A stretch of 12,324 nucleotides of DNA from Acidimicrobiia bacterium. GTDB lineage: Bacteria > Actinomycetota > Acidimicrobiia > Acidimicrobiales > Bin134. How positions within the stretch are numbered: the stretch's first letter is position 1; each line of letters begins with the position of its first letter. The stretch spans positions 1-12,324 of the forward strand of contig VYDF01000022.1 of the NCBI GenBank assembly GCA_009843565.1, written 5' to 3'. Shown here piece by piece: positions 1 to 6,998 of the stretch. The translations under genes and the position numbers were made by a program. Under the pieces are notes generated by a model. The model ran no database searches. It saw only the letters and a list, made by a program, of their open reading frames with translations, and had not been told where the DNA came from.

Positions 1-2
1 TC

Positions 3-251
3 GGGGTCACCGCGTGGCCAGGCATGGCGATGACGGTTACCGGCGACGGTTGGCTTGGCATTGCTCCTTCTGGCCGAGAGATCACCATGCGCAGCCTCGA
101 TTTCTGGCGCCTGGAAACCGATCCGGTCACTGGACAGCGGTCAATCCGCGAGAACTGGGTGCTTGTCGACCTGCTCCATGCATGGGACCAATTGGGCGTG
201 GACGTCTTTCGGCGTATGAAGGAGCTGGCACGGCCTAGTCGCCGTACCTGA
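3..251 (+). CDS. SnoaL-like / ester cyclase family protein, 3' end only
   Basis: This is the C-terminal 82 residues of a gene that starts left of the window; the frame is open from the first complete codon to the TGA at 249-251. The visible part contains the pattern typical of the end of SnoaL-like polyketide-cyclase/ester-cyclase (NTF2-fold) proteins: a GWPGM-like turn (here AWPGM), then GIAPSGREITMRSLDFWRLE, then ENWVLVDLLHAWDQLGVDVF. In this family the fold is a small cone-shaped alpha+beta barrel that binds hydrophobic substrates; members act as cyclases, isomerases, hydrolases or dehydratases, so the reaction cannot be fixed from the fold. It ends 6 nt before the DUF35 gene on the same strand, which suggests one transcript with the lipid-type catabolic genes that follow. 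The family call is fairly firm and the function is open. Confidence 0.7.
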   Translation, partial: GVTAWPGMAMTVTGDGWLGIAPSGREITMRSLDFWRLETDPVTGQRSIRENWVLVDLLHAWDQLGVDVFRRMKELARPSRRT

Positions 252-257
252 GGAGAC

Positions 258-680
258 GTGAGCATCCAGGGGCGGCCGCTTCCTGTTGCCGATGAGCAGT
301 CGGCCCCATTCTGGGAGGCGGCAGCCGAACATGTCTTGGTGTTGGCTTGCTGCGGGCAATGCAAAGCTTGGTCGCTGCCGCCCGAAGCGGTGTGTACCCG
401 CTGTGGGAGCATCGATGCCGGATTCGAGTTCGCTCCTGTTTCCGGTGCCGGGTTCGTCCGCTCTTGGACAGTGGTCCGTCAGTCGTTTCTGCCGGGGTTC
501 GACGAGGACCTGCCGTTTGTCCTCGTCGACGTCGAGCTGGCCGATCAGCCTGAGGTTCGTCTGATCGGGAGGCTGCTCGACGGAGTTGAATCGCAGCCTG
601 AGCTGGACGAGCCGGTTGAGCTTGCTTGGGAAGACCTCGCTCCTGAAGTGTCGGTACCGGCGTTCCGGCTAGTGCGATGA
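258..680 (+). CDS. DUF35 zinc-ribbon / OB-fold protein, probable partner of the adjacent thiolase
   Basis: 140 residues starting at GTG 258, with a purine-rich GAGGAG at 250-255 just upstream. The N-terminus has the PFWEAAAEHVLVLACCGQC pattern of DUF35 proteins: a helix, then a rubredoxin-like zinc ribbon with Cys32-x2-Cys35 and Cys46-x2-Cys49. An OB-fold follows (residues ~55-135) with the usual GxGFVRSWTVVRQSFLPGF strand pair. Family knowledge: such proteins bind acyl-CoA and form complexes with thiolase-like proteins; in steroid side-chain degradation the DUF35 domain of ChsH2 is needed by the aldolase Ltp2. Here the stop codon overlaps the start of the thiolase gene (ATGA, 677-680), implying translational coupling and a stoichiometric complex. 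It is a stand-alone DUF35 protein without a fused MaoC hydratase domain. Confidence 0.85.
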   Translation: MSIQGRPLPVADEQSAPFWEAAAEHVLVLACCGQCKAWSLPPEAVCTRCGSIDAGFEFAPVSGAGFVRSWTVVRQSFLPGFDEDLPFVLVDVELADQPEVRLIGRLLDGVESQPELDEPVELAWEDLAPEVSVPAFRLVR

Positions 681-1876
681 CCAGTCGCTTTCGGGCCGGA
701 GGCCAGGTCGCAGTTGTGGGCTACGCCCATTCCGACATCGTTCGCCACGCCGATCGCCCGCTGGGGTCGCTGGCGGTCGACACCGCCCGCGAGGCTATTG
801 CCGATGCTGGACTAGAGGTGGGCGACATCGACGGTTTCGTGGGCTCGGCGATGATCCCAACCGCCGGAAGCCACCGGATCGAAGACGGCATTGGCACCGT
901 CACACCCAATTGGTTGGCCCGCCATTTGGGCGTCGACCCCCGCTATGCGGCTGGCTTCACCGGGTTGGGGCAGATTCCGGGAACGGTGGCGATGGCGGTG
1001 AACGCGGTGGCGTCAGGGGCGGCCGACTACCTCGTTCTCCACCGGGCACTGCACAATCCGCCGGGGCAATATCACGTCTCCACCATGGACCGCTTCGAAG
1101 GCTCCCAGCAATGGACCGCCCCGCAGGGATTCTTCGGACCGCTGGCCATGATCGCGTTGCCGACCAACGAGTATCTCCAGCGGTACGGGGCCTCGCGTGA
1201 GACGCTGGCGGCAACGGTCGTCGAGGCCCGCAAGAACGGTGCTCGGATTCCCTGGTCGTTCTGGCACGATCGGCCCTTGCCCGCGGACGAGTACTTGAAT
1301 TCACCCACGCTGTTCGACCCGATCTGCCGGTATGACTGCGATATTCCGGTAGACGGTGTCGCCGTCTTCGTGCTCACTTCGGCTGAGCGGGCAGTGGACC
1401 TGCCCAACAAGCCGGTCTACGTGGCCGGGTACGGCATGGGTGCCCCCACTCGGTCGCGACTGCCGCTGCACTGGCCCTTGGAGGACATCATGGAAGGCGG
1501 CCGAGCCATGGCCCGCCGACTTTGGGCCCACGCCGGAATGGGGCCAAGCGATGTCGATCTCCCCCAGGTCTACGACGGCTTCTCCATCTTTCCCTGGCTC
1601 TGGCTGGAGGTGCTCGGCTACTGCGAGGAGGGGGAGGCCCATCGCCTCGTGTCCAGCGGGGGAATCGACAGCGACCGGGCTGATGCCATTCCCGCGCTGT
1701 CTGGCGGGGGAGCGCTCGGCAACGGGCGGATGCACGGGGTTCCCCAGATGCTCGAGTGCTATCTCCAGCTCTCGGGGCGGGCCGGCGATCGCCAGCGCAG
1801 GGTCGACGCCGCATTGGCATGCCATTCTTCGCCCCACTTCGGTGGGGCGGTTGCCTACACCTCCGAACCGGTCTGA
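677..1876 (+). CDS. Thiolase-like / lipid-transfer-type protein (Ltp2-like aldolase candidate)
   Basis: 399 residues with thiolase-superfamily organisation. The N-terminal half has VAVVGYAHSD, DTAREAIADAGLEVGDIDGFVG and the helix AVNAVASGAADYLVLHRAL. The C-terminal half has PQVYDGFSIFPWLWLEVLGYCEEGEAH, then SGGGALGNGRMHG and a QLSGRAGDRQ segment. At the place where degradative thiolases carry the nucleophilic Cys (before the helix ending in ASGAADYLVL) I see only GLGQIPGT, so a normal Claisen thiolase reaction is unlikely. Family knowledge: SCPx/Ltp2 proteins share this layout; Ltp2 acts as a retro-aldolase that releases propionyl-CoA from a sterol side chain, using tyrosines and a DUF35 partner. 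Tyr299 in the YDGF motif is a candidate for such a role (inference). The gene overlaps DUF35 by 4 nt and lies 10 nt before the ferredoxin gene. Membership of the superfamily is firm; aldolase activity is inferred. Confidence 0.85.
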   Translation: MTSRFRAGGQVAVVGYAHSDIVRHADRPLGSLAVDTAREAIADAGLEVGDIDGFVGSAMIPTAGSHRIEDGIGTVTPNWLARHLGVDPRYAAGFTGLGQIPGTVAMAVNAVASGAADYLVLHRALHNPPGQYHVSTMDRFEGSQQWTAPQGFFGPLAMIALPTNEYLQRYGASRETLAATVVEARKNGARIPWSFWHDRPLPADEYLNSPTLFDPICRYDCDIPVDGVAVFVLTSAERAVDLPNKPVYVAGYGMGAPTRSRLPLHWPLEDIMEGGRAMARRLWAHAGMGPSDVDLPQVYDGFSIFPWLWLEVLGYCEEGEAHRLVSSGGIDSDRADAIPALSGGGALGNGRMHGVPQMLECYLQLSGRAGDRQRRVDAALACHSSPHFGGAVAYTSEPV

Positions 1877-1886
1877 GCGTAACGTG

Positions 1887-2090
1887 ATGAGCTTGAGAAT
1901 CGACGTAGACCGCGAGAGCTGTATCGGCAGCGGGGTGTGTCTGGTTTATGCCCCCAACACGTTCGTCCACGATGACGATGCCAAGGCAGTGGTGGTCGAT
2001 GGCGCCCCTGACGATCTCGAGTCCATCCAGAATGCAGTGCAGGGATGTCCCACCCGAGCACTCCGGTTGATCGTCGAGGATGAATTCTGA
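1887..2090 (+). CDS. Small ferredoxin, 3Fe-4S type, probable P450 electron donor
   Basis: 67 residues from ATG 1887; the reading frame stays open upstream, but that part is the antiparallel-free shadow of the thiolase gene and ATG 1887 gives the normal ferredoxin N-terminus. Cluster motif: Cys12-x5-Cys18 (CIGSGVC) and Cys54-Pro55, so three cysteine ligands with Ser15 where a 4Fe-4S protein would have its second cysteine. This is the pattern of the short 3Fe-4S ferredoxins encoded beside actinobacterial P450s, in which that position varies (His, Ser, Gly and others). The C-terminal NAVQGCPTRALRL segment is typical. The P450 gene starts 39 nt downstream, so the obvious role is to pass electrons from a ferredoxin reductase, not encoded here, to that P450 in the cytoplasm. 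A GTG three bases upstream (1884) is an alternative start. Confidence 0.88.
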   Translation: MSLRIDVDRESCIGSGVCLVYAPNTFVHDDDAKAVVVDGAPDDLESIQNAVQGCPTRALRLIVEDEF

Positions 2091-2129
2091 GATGTTGAGT
2101 CTGGTCATTGTGCAGAGGAGCGGAGCCCG

Positions 2130-3386
2130 ATGAGCGAACAACCTGTCTTGGACCGCGACCGGATGCGGGAGTTGTTCGATCTGCGGAACAGCATTGTGAT
2201 GTTCACTGGTGGCAACTACACCGACGACCCCTATCCGATTTGGCACGAGCTGCGAGACCAGGCACCAGTGCATGCAGGGACGCCCCACGAGCTCAACGGA
2301 ATCGAGGACGACCTCTTCTTTCACGGCCTCCCGTTCCCGGAGTGGCCGCACTTCACCGCCTTTTCTTGGACGGCGTGCGATGAGGCCTACCGAAACGACA
2401 TCGTGTTCGCCTCGTCGGCTACCGCGGTCGACCCTGAGTATGAAGGCGGTCTGCGAGGCTACGAGTCGAGCCTTCTGACGATGGGCGGTGCAGAGCACCG
2501 GCGATACCGGTCACTGGTGCAGCCATCATTCGTACCGGCCAAGGCCCAGTGGTGGATCACCAATTGGATGCAGGCAACTGTGGATGCCCTGATTGATACG
2601 ATTTTGGAAGAGGGCAGGGGCGAGCTCAACGTGGACTTCTGCGCCGCGATTCCCGTTATCACGATCACCGGGAGTTTCGGGATCCCGGTCCATCAGGCGC
2701 TGGATGTGCGGGAGACAGTGTCCGACCCCCAAAAGATGATTGAGTTCTTGGTGCCAATCGTCGAGGCTCGACGCGACGAACCGGCCGATGATCTGATCAG
2801 CGTGCTGGTTGAAGCGGAGTACACCGACGAGGACGGCAAGATCCACCGGCTGTCTGACCGCGAGATCTACTCATTTGCCACGCTGCTGTTGGCCGCTGGG
2901 TCGGGCACGACGTGGAAGCAGATGGGGATCACCCTCGCCGCGTTGCTCCAGCGTCCTGATGTGCTTGCCGCGGTCCGCGACGACCGCAGCCTGCTCAAGC
3001 CGGCGATTGAGGAATCGCTGCGGTGGATGCCGACCGATCCCGCCTTTGCCCGATGGGTGGCCGAGGACATCGACTTCCACGGCACCCACATCCCTCGGGG
3101 CTCGATCCTGCACATCAACCTCGGGGCCGCCAACCGAGACCCTTCGCGCTGGGACCGGCCCGATGAGTACGACATCTACCGGCCTCTCAAGCCGTCGCTG
3201 GCTTTCGGGAGTGGCCCTCACGTCTGTCTCGGTATGCACGTGGCCCGTGCCGAGATGACAACTGGAATCGGAGCGCTGCTTGACCGTTTACCGAACCTTA
3301 GACTCGACCCCGATGCCGAACCGCCCAGCCCGCTCGGGTTCTACGAACGGGGTGTCATGGAGATCCCGGTGGTGTTCGATGCCTGA
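2130..3386 (+). CDS. Cytochrome P450
   Basis: 418 residues, usual length for a soluble bacterial class I P450; ATG 2130 is preceded by AGGAG at 2116-2120. Landmarks in order: N-terminal DDPYPIWHELRDQAPVH; the C-helix region GGAEHRRYRSLVQPSFVP; I-helix AAGSGTTW (255-262); the K-helix E295-S-L-R298; and the haem loop FGSGPHVCLG with Cys366 as the thiolate ligand. The residue before the conserved I-helix Thr260, normally Asp or Glu in the proton-relay acid-alcohol pair, is Gly259. The enzyme should hydroxylate or otherwise oxidise a hydrophobic molecule using O2 and two electrons, most likely from the ferredoxin encoded directly upstream. The neighbouring thiolase/DUF35 and crotonase genes hint at a lipid, steroid or terpenoid pathway. 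CYP family and substrate cannot be assigned by eye. Confidence 0.95.
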   Translation: MSEQPVLDRDRMRELFDLRNSIVMFTGGNYTDDPYPIWHELRDQAPVHAGTPHELNGIEDDLFFHGLPFPEWPHFTAFSWTACDEAYRNDIVFASSATAVDPEYEGGLRGYESSLLTMGGAEHRRYRSLVQPSFVPAKAQWWITNWMQATVDALIDTILEEGRGELNVDFCAAIPVITITGSFGIPVHQALDVRETVSDPQKMIEFLVPIVEARRDEPADDLISVLVEAEYTDEDGKIHRLSDREIYSFATLLLAAGSGTTWKQMGITLAALLQRPDVLAAVRDDRSLLKPAIEESLRWMPTDPAFARWVAEDIDFHGTHIPRGSILHINLGAANRDPSRWDRPDEYDIYRPLKPSLAFGSGPHVCLGMHVARAEMTTGIGALLDRLPNLRLDPDAEPPSPLGFYERGVMEIPVVFDA

Positions 3387-3411
3387 GGAACTTCGACTGC
3401 TTGTGATGTAG

Positions 3412-4188
3412 ATGAACCTGACGACCTCGACTGCAAATGTGTGCATCGATCCAGGGAGTGGCGGTCGGATTGCATCACTGGAGGTGGACGGGGTTGAGTT
3501 GCTAGCCCCGCGCCAAGGCGGCGATTGGTTGACGTGGGGGTGCTATCCGATGGTGCCGTGGGCGGGGCGCGTCCGCGACGGCCGGTTCGAGTTCGACAGC
3601 CAGAAGTACCAACTGGAGTTGGACCTGCCCCCGCATGCCATCCACGGAGTGGGGTATCGGGCCAGTTGGGAGGCGACGGGCCTTGAGACGCTGCATCTGA
3701 ACTTGGAGGGCCTTTGGCCATTCGGCGGTCGGGTTGAGCAGCGTTTCGAGGTTATGGATCAGTCGTTGGTTGTCACCATGTCAGTGCAGGCGGCACAGCG
3801 GATGCCGGCAATGGCTGGGTGGCACCCGTGCTTTCGCCGACAATTGTCACGAGGCGGCCAGGCCGAGCTGTCGTTCAACGGCGGCTACATGTGGCAGCGA
3901 GACGATGCCGGGATCCCGACAGGGGAGCGAGTACCGGTTACGCCGGGTCCGTGGGACGACTGCTTCGGCGACGTTGCCGAGCCTCCGGAGGTGCGCTGGC
4001 CCGGGTTTGGGTCGATACGGCTGGAATCCAACATGACAACGAGGGTGGTGTACGACGAAGAGCCCGATCTAGTTTGCCTGGAACCCCAAAGCGATGCGCC
4101 TGATTCGTTCAACCGCGACCCAGCGATTCTCGGGCCGGGTGAGACGCTGGATATGTGGATGAAGATCTCTTGGGACCACGAGGGATGA
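3412..4188 (+). CDS. Aldose 1-epimerase (galactose mutarotase-like) family protein
   Basis: 258 residues with the galactose-mutarotase-like beta-sandwich signature: GGRIASLEVDGVELL near the N-terminus, YPMVPWAGRVRDGRF (45-59), HAIHG (75-79), GWHPCFRR (136-143) and VCLEPQSDAPDSFN (221-234). By alignment to known mutarotases, Arg53 and His78 would bind substrate, His138 would be the general acid and Glu224 the general base, so the catalytic set looks complete. Such enzymes interconvert alpha and beta anomers of free hexoses, although some family members act on other sugars or sugar phosphates. It lies 25 nt after the P450 gene with no strong ribosome site, and its stop overlaps the next gene's ATG. 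Why a sugar epimerase sits in a lipid-type cluster is unclear; a glycosylated substrate is one possibility (inference). Confidence 0.88.
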   Translation: MNLTTSTANVCIDPGSGGRIASLEVDGVELLAPRQGGDWLTWGCYPMVPWAGRVRDGRFEFDSQKYQLELDLPPHAIHGVGYRASWEATGLETLHLNLEGLWPFGGRVEQRFEVMDQSLVVTMSVQAAQRMPAMAGWHPCFRRQLSRGGQAELSFNGGYMWQRDDAGIPTGERVPVTPGPWDDCFGDVAEPPEVRWPGFGSIRLESNMTTRVVYDEEPDLVCLEPQSDAPDSFNRDPAILGPGETLDMWMKISWDHEG

Positions 4189-4982
4189 ACGTGGATCCCG
4201 ACCGCCATTTGGCCGCTGAACTTCGCGGGACGCCTTCGGATGAGCTGCCCGATGTCCTGGCCCGAGGGGACGGCGATGCGACGGCGGCTTTCGTGTCGCT
4301 GTCGGCCCGCCACCCGGACGGACGCGATGCCGAGTATCTGGAGTGGCACACCCTCGACCATCGGGCCGAGCAGCATCGGCTGCCCGGACTCCGCGGTTCG
4401 CTGCGGTTCGTGTCCACGCCCGAGTGCCGATCAGTAAGAGCAGCGGCCGATCCCCGTTACGAGGCCACCGATCACGTCATGGCGTATCTGTTTGCCGACC
4501 AAGCCCCTATGGACGCGTTCTACGGGCTGGGAGAGGAGCTGTTCAAAGCGGGACGGATGCAACTCCGGCTGCCTGCTGTGGAGGGTGATCTGTACCTGTT
4601 GCGTGGCAAAGCGGCAGCGCCAAGGGCGGTGGCTGGTGCCGATGTCCTCCCGTGGCGTCCCGCACGTGGGTTGTACCTGCTCATCGAGCTAGGAGCAGCC
4701 AGGGCCGACCATCTAGTTGGGATTGATGGCATTGCCGGCGTGTGGTGTGCAGCTACTGATTCAGAGGAGATTGAGAGCCGGGACTGGTTCGGTTCTCTCA
4801 CATCAGCGGCCGAAGGTGCGAAACAAATCAGCCTCTGCTTCATCGACGGGAATCCCATCGACGTTGCCAAGCGAATGGAGCCGGTCTTGAAGGAGCGATG
4901 GGCTGACGGCTCAGCGAAGCCGTTGCTCGCCGCGCCCTTCCACACTGTCGTCCCTTACGAGTGGACCCGCCACCTTCCGTGA
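4185..4982 (+). CDS. Hypothetical protein, probable two-part dimeric alpha/beta-barrel (EthD-like)
   Basis: 265 residues. I chose ATG 4185 because it overlaps the epimerase stop (ATGA, 4185-4188) in typical coupled fashion; an in-frame ATG at 4155 would overlap by 34 nt. No catalytic family is certain. The N-terminal half has ATAAFVSLSA, then EYLEWHTLDHRAEQHRLPGL (residues 50-69) and later DHVMAYLFADQAPMDAF. This strand / W-x-x-DH helix / PGL / strand order is what EthD-like and related dimeric alpha/beta-barrel proteins show. The second half (GLYLLIELGAARADHLVGIDGIAGVWCA, and QISLCFIDG followed by a helix) may be a diverged second copy of the same half-barrel. Trp54, His55 and His59 are the most notable residues. 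The fold guess is an inference; no function is assigned, beyond likely co-expression with the P450 cluster. Confidence 0.65.
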   Translation: MNVDPDRHLAAELRGTPSDELPDVLARGDGDATAAFVSLSARHPDGRDAEYLEWHTLDHRAEQHRLPGLRGSLRFVSTPECRSVRAAADPRYEATDHVMAYLFADQAPMDAFYGLGEELFKAGRMQLRLPAVEGDLYLLRGKAAAPRAVAGADVLPWRPARGLYLLIELGAARADHLVGIDGIAGVWCAATDSEEIESRDWFGSLTSAAEGAKQISLCFIDGNPIDVAKRMEPVLKERWADGSAKPLLAAPFHTVVPYEWTRHLP

Positions 4983-5011
4983 CCGCACAACCCGGGACCG
5001 GAGAACTACCT

Positions 5012-6055
5012 TTGGTCAAGATGACTCGGCTTCGAAATTGGGTAGCCGCTCTGGCCACCGCCGGGTTGCTGGCCTCAGGCTGCGGCGGTGGATCCGAAGA
5101 AAGCAGCGTGACCACAATCGGAGTCCTGAGCGCGGCTTTGTCCAACACTGCGGAGGCGTCAACCTACCGGGTGGCTGTCTATTCGGGCACCACGCTGAGG
5201 CTGCCTGCCATCGGATTTGAATCCGTAACCGAACTGGATGAGGAAAGGCCTCTGTTGGTCGGTGAGATTAGTTCCGAGCGTGAGCACTTCATCATCGACC
5301 TCGGAGCATTACTGGAAGCTCTTCTCGATGATGCTGGCGATATTGGATTCGAATTGTGGGTTGACGACGAACACATTGTGTTTGACACGAGCAATTATCA
5401 GCAGTTCGTGGATGCCGACCCTGAAATCGATCTTGGCCCACTTGCCCCCGGAGTTTTCTCGATTGATTTGGCCGCCATTGGAGCAGACAGCCCTGAACTT
5501 CTGGCCGCGCTGGTGGGCTCGTCGGCTCCAGACCTGAGTGAGCTGGCGTTGAGCCTCCCGACGGCCCTTAAGGAGATAGAACAAACCTCGACGAACCCAC
5601 AGATATTCGTTGGGACTACCACCTACGCAGATTTGCTGGAAGCCCAAGGTGCCGATGTGGAGGTCTTCGCACGTTCCTACGCCGGTGGAATTGCTCTCAC
5701 TCAACCGAGGAGCGTCGATGCGCTGACCGAATTCTATGTTGACCTCTTCAAAGGCGTTGATGCCGAGGTAGTCGTTGAATTGGACGAGCGGGGATTGCTG
5801 CGTGTCCTTTCTACTCGAGTGGATTTGTCAGGCATCTACTCCAACATTTTCGACGACGAGAGCTTGTTTCCAGAGACCACCGAACTGGAACGGCAACAGG
5901 GAAAGGAGCAATTCGCGGACGCCTACTTTGTAGTGGAGTTCAGATCGGTCTATGAGTCCGACATCGACCTCGAAGTGCCTCTGCCTCCGGCAGCCACCGA
6001 GGATCGCACCGCGGAGTGGCGTGAGTTCTTGATCAATGCGGGCTTCGAAGGCTGA
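5012..6055 (+). CDS. Predicted lipoprotein of unknown function
   Basis: 347 residues from TTG 5012. The protein begins MVKMTRLRNWVAALATAGLL followed by the lipobox ASGC and a GGGSEESS linker: a short basic n-region, a hydrophobic core and Cys24 for lipid attachment, so it should be anchored on the outer face of the cytoplasmic membrane. TTG 5012 has GGAG at 5000-5003 at good spacing; ATG 5021 is an alternative, while in-frame GTG 4979 (overlapping the previous stop) and GTG 4961 would give an overlong n-region. The mature part is acidic, with alternating strands and helices (TYRVAVYSGTTLRL, EHFIIDLGALLEALL, FELWVDDEHIVFDTSNYQQF). This is reminiscent of LppX/LprG-like lipid-carrier folds of Actinobacteria, but I see no diagnostic motif. 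It may bind or move a hydrophobic substrate of the cluster (speculative). Confidence 0.8.
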   Translation: MVKMTRLRNWVAALATAGLLASGCGGGSEESSVTTIGVLSAALSNTAEASTYRVAVYSGTTLRLPAIGFESVTELDEERPLLVGEISSEREHFIIDLGALLEALLDDAGDIGFELWVDDEHIVFDTSNYQQFVDADPEIDLGPLAPGVFSIDLAAIGADSPELLAALVGSSAPDLSELALSLPTALKEIEQTSTNPQIFVGTTTYADLLEAQGADVEVFARSYAGGIALTQPRSVDALTEFYVDLFKGVDAEVVVELDERGLLRVLSTRVDLSGIYSNIFDDESLFPETTELERQQGKEQFADAYFVVEFRSVYESDIDLEVPLPPAATEDRTAEWREFLINAGFEG

Positions 6056-6132
6056 GTCCCAGAATTAGGACATTCCCCGCCTCTGTTCGCGGCTGAACCG
6101 CCAGCGCAACGGCACCGTTAGATTGGTGCCCC
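6056..6132 (+). promoter_or_regulatory. Intergenic leader with inverted repeat before the crotonase gene
   Basis: A 77-nt gap, the largest in the + strand cluster, so the crotonase gene may have its own promoter. It contains a perfect 6-bp inverted repeat, GGCACC at 6111-6116 and GGTGCC at 6125-6130, separated by 8 nt and ending only 2 nt before the ATG at 6133. Between the arms lies TTAGAT (6118-6123), a possible -10 element; if used, the transcript would be leaderless or nearly so and the repeat could be a repressor operator. Alternatively the repeat forms a small RNA hairpin over the start site. No good Shine-Dalgarno sequence is visible before the ATG. Confidence 0.4.
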
Positions 6133-6987
6133 ATGAGCGACAACTATGTCTTGTACAGCACTTCTGGAACCACGGCGACGATCACCCTGAATCGTCCTGA
6201 GTATCTGAATGCCATTGTCCGACCCATGTGGACGCAGTTGGACAACTTCATCGCGGAGGCGAACCGCGATTCGGAGGTGAAGGTGATCGTGTTACGAGGA
6301 GCCGGTCGGGCGTTTTGCGCCGGGTTCGACTTCGGCTCCGACGGCGATATGGCCGCAGTGCGGAGCGAAGGCCGGGCTTGGGATCCAGGACGCGATGCCA
6401 TCGGGGTCACGAATCGCTGGGATGCGCCGGTGCCCAACTTCATGGGCCTTTGGTCGAGCCCGAAGCCGACCATTGCCCAGGTACACGGGTGGTGCGTTGG
6501 AGGTGGATCAGACATGGCCCTCTCGGCCGATCTCGTGATCGCGGCGGAGGACGCGCAGATTGGCACGCCGTATTCCCGAATGTGGGGCTGCTACCTGACC
6601 GCGATGTGGGTGTACCGGCTTGGACTGGCCAAGGCCAAGGAGTACGCCCTGACCGGCAAGCCTCTCTCCGGAGCCGAAGCAGCCGGGGTGGAGCTCATCA
6701 ACCAAGCAGTCCCGGCCGACCAACTCGATGAGACCGTGGCGGAGTTGACCCAACAGCTATCGAGCATCCCGACGACGCAGTTGGCGGCCATGAAAATGGT
6801 GGTCAATCAGGCGTACGAGGCGATGGGTTTGAGGAATTCGCAGATCATCGGTTCGCTCCTCGATGGCGCCATGCGCAACACCCCTGAAGCTCTTGCGTTC
6901 ATCGACAAGGCCATGACTGAGGGGGTCCCGGCCGCAGTGGCCCTTCGCGACGGTCCCTTCGGCGACTACAGCCAGCGCAAGAAGTAA
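6133..6987 (+). CDS. Enoyl-CoA hydratase/isomerase (crotonase) family protein
   Basis: 284 residues with the crotonase fold. The two oxyanion-hole segments are clear: FCAGFDFG (61-68) and HGWCVGGGSDMALSADLVIA (118-137), which bind the acyl-CoA thioester carbonyl. A TGKPLSGAEAAGVELINQAV segment and C-terminal helices ending in GPFGDYSQRKK follow. Compared with rat mitochondrial enoyl-CoA hydratase, Glu144 corresponds to Asp127 and Glu164 to Tyr147, so both general acid/base glutamates are absent; simple water addition to a trans-2-enoyl-CoA is therefore doubtful and isomerase, dehalogenase, C-C lyase or other crotonase chemistry is possible. The GTPYSRMWGCYLTAMWVYRLG segment resembles a subgroup I associate with Actinobacteria. 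It is on the same strand as the P450 cluster, separated by 77 nt, and converges on the macro-domain gene (11 nt between stops). No second acyl-CoA gene is seen beside it. Confidence 0.9.
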   Translation: MSDNYVLYSTSGTTATITLNRPEYLNAIVRPMWTQLDNFIAEANRDSEVKVIVLRGAGRAFCAGFDFGSDGDMAAVRSEGRAWDPGRDAIGVTNRWDAPVPNFMGLWSSPKPTIAQVHGWCVGGGSDMALSADLVIAAEDAQIGTPYSRMWGCYLTAMWVYRLGLAKAKEYALTGKPLSGAEAAGVELINQAVPADQLDETVAELTQQLSSIPTTQLAAMKMVVNQAYEAMGLRNSQIIGSLLDGAMRNTPEALAFIDKAMTEGVPAAVALRDGPFGDYSQRKK

Positions 6988-6998
6988 GTGGGGCCGAT

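Noticed and set aside
1356..1886. Upstream extension of the ferredoxin reading frame
   Set aside because: It overlaps the thiolase gene out of frame and adds residues unlike any ferredoxin; ATG 1887 gives a normal-length protein.
1488..2498. Long minus-strand open frame of 336 codons opposite the thiolase, ferredoxin and P450 genes
   Set aside because: Its translation has no recognisable domain and is low-complexity Arg/Pro-rich in part, while the opposite strand carries three clear protein families.
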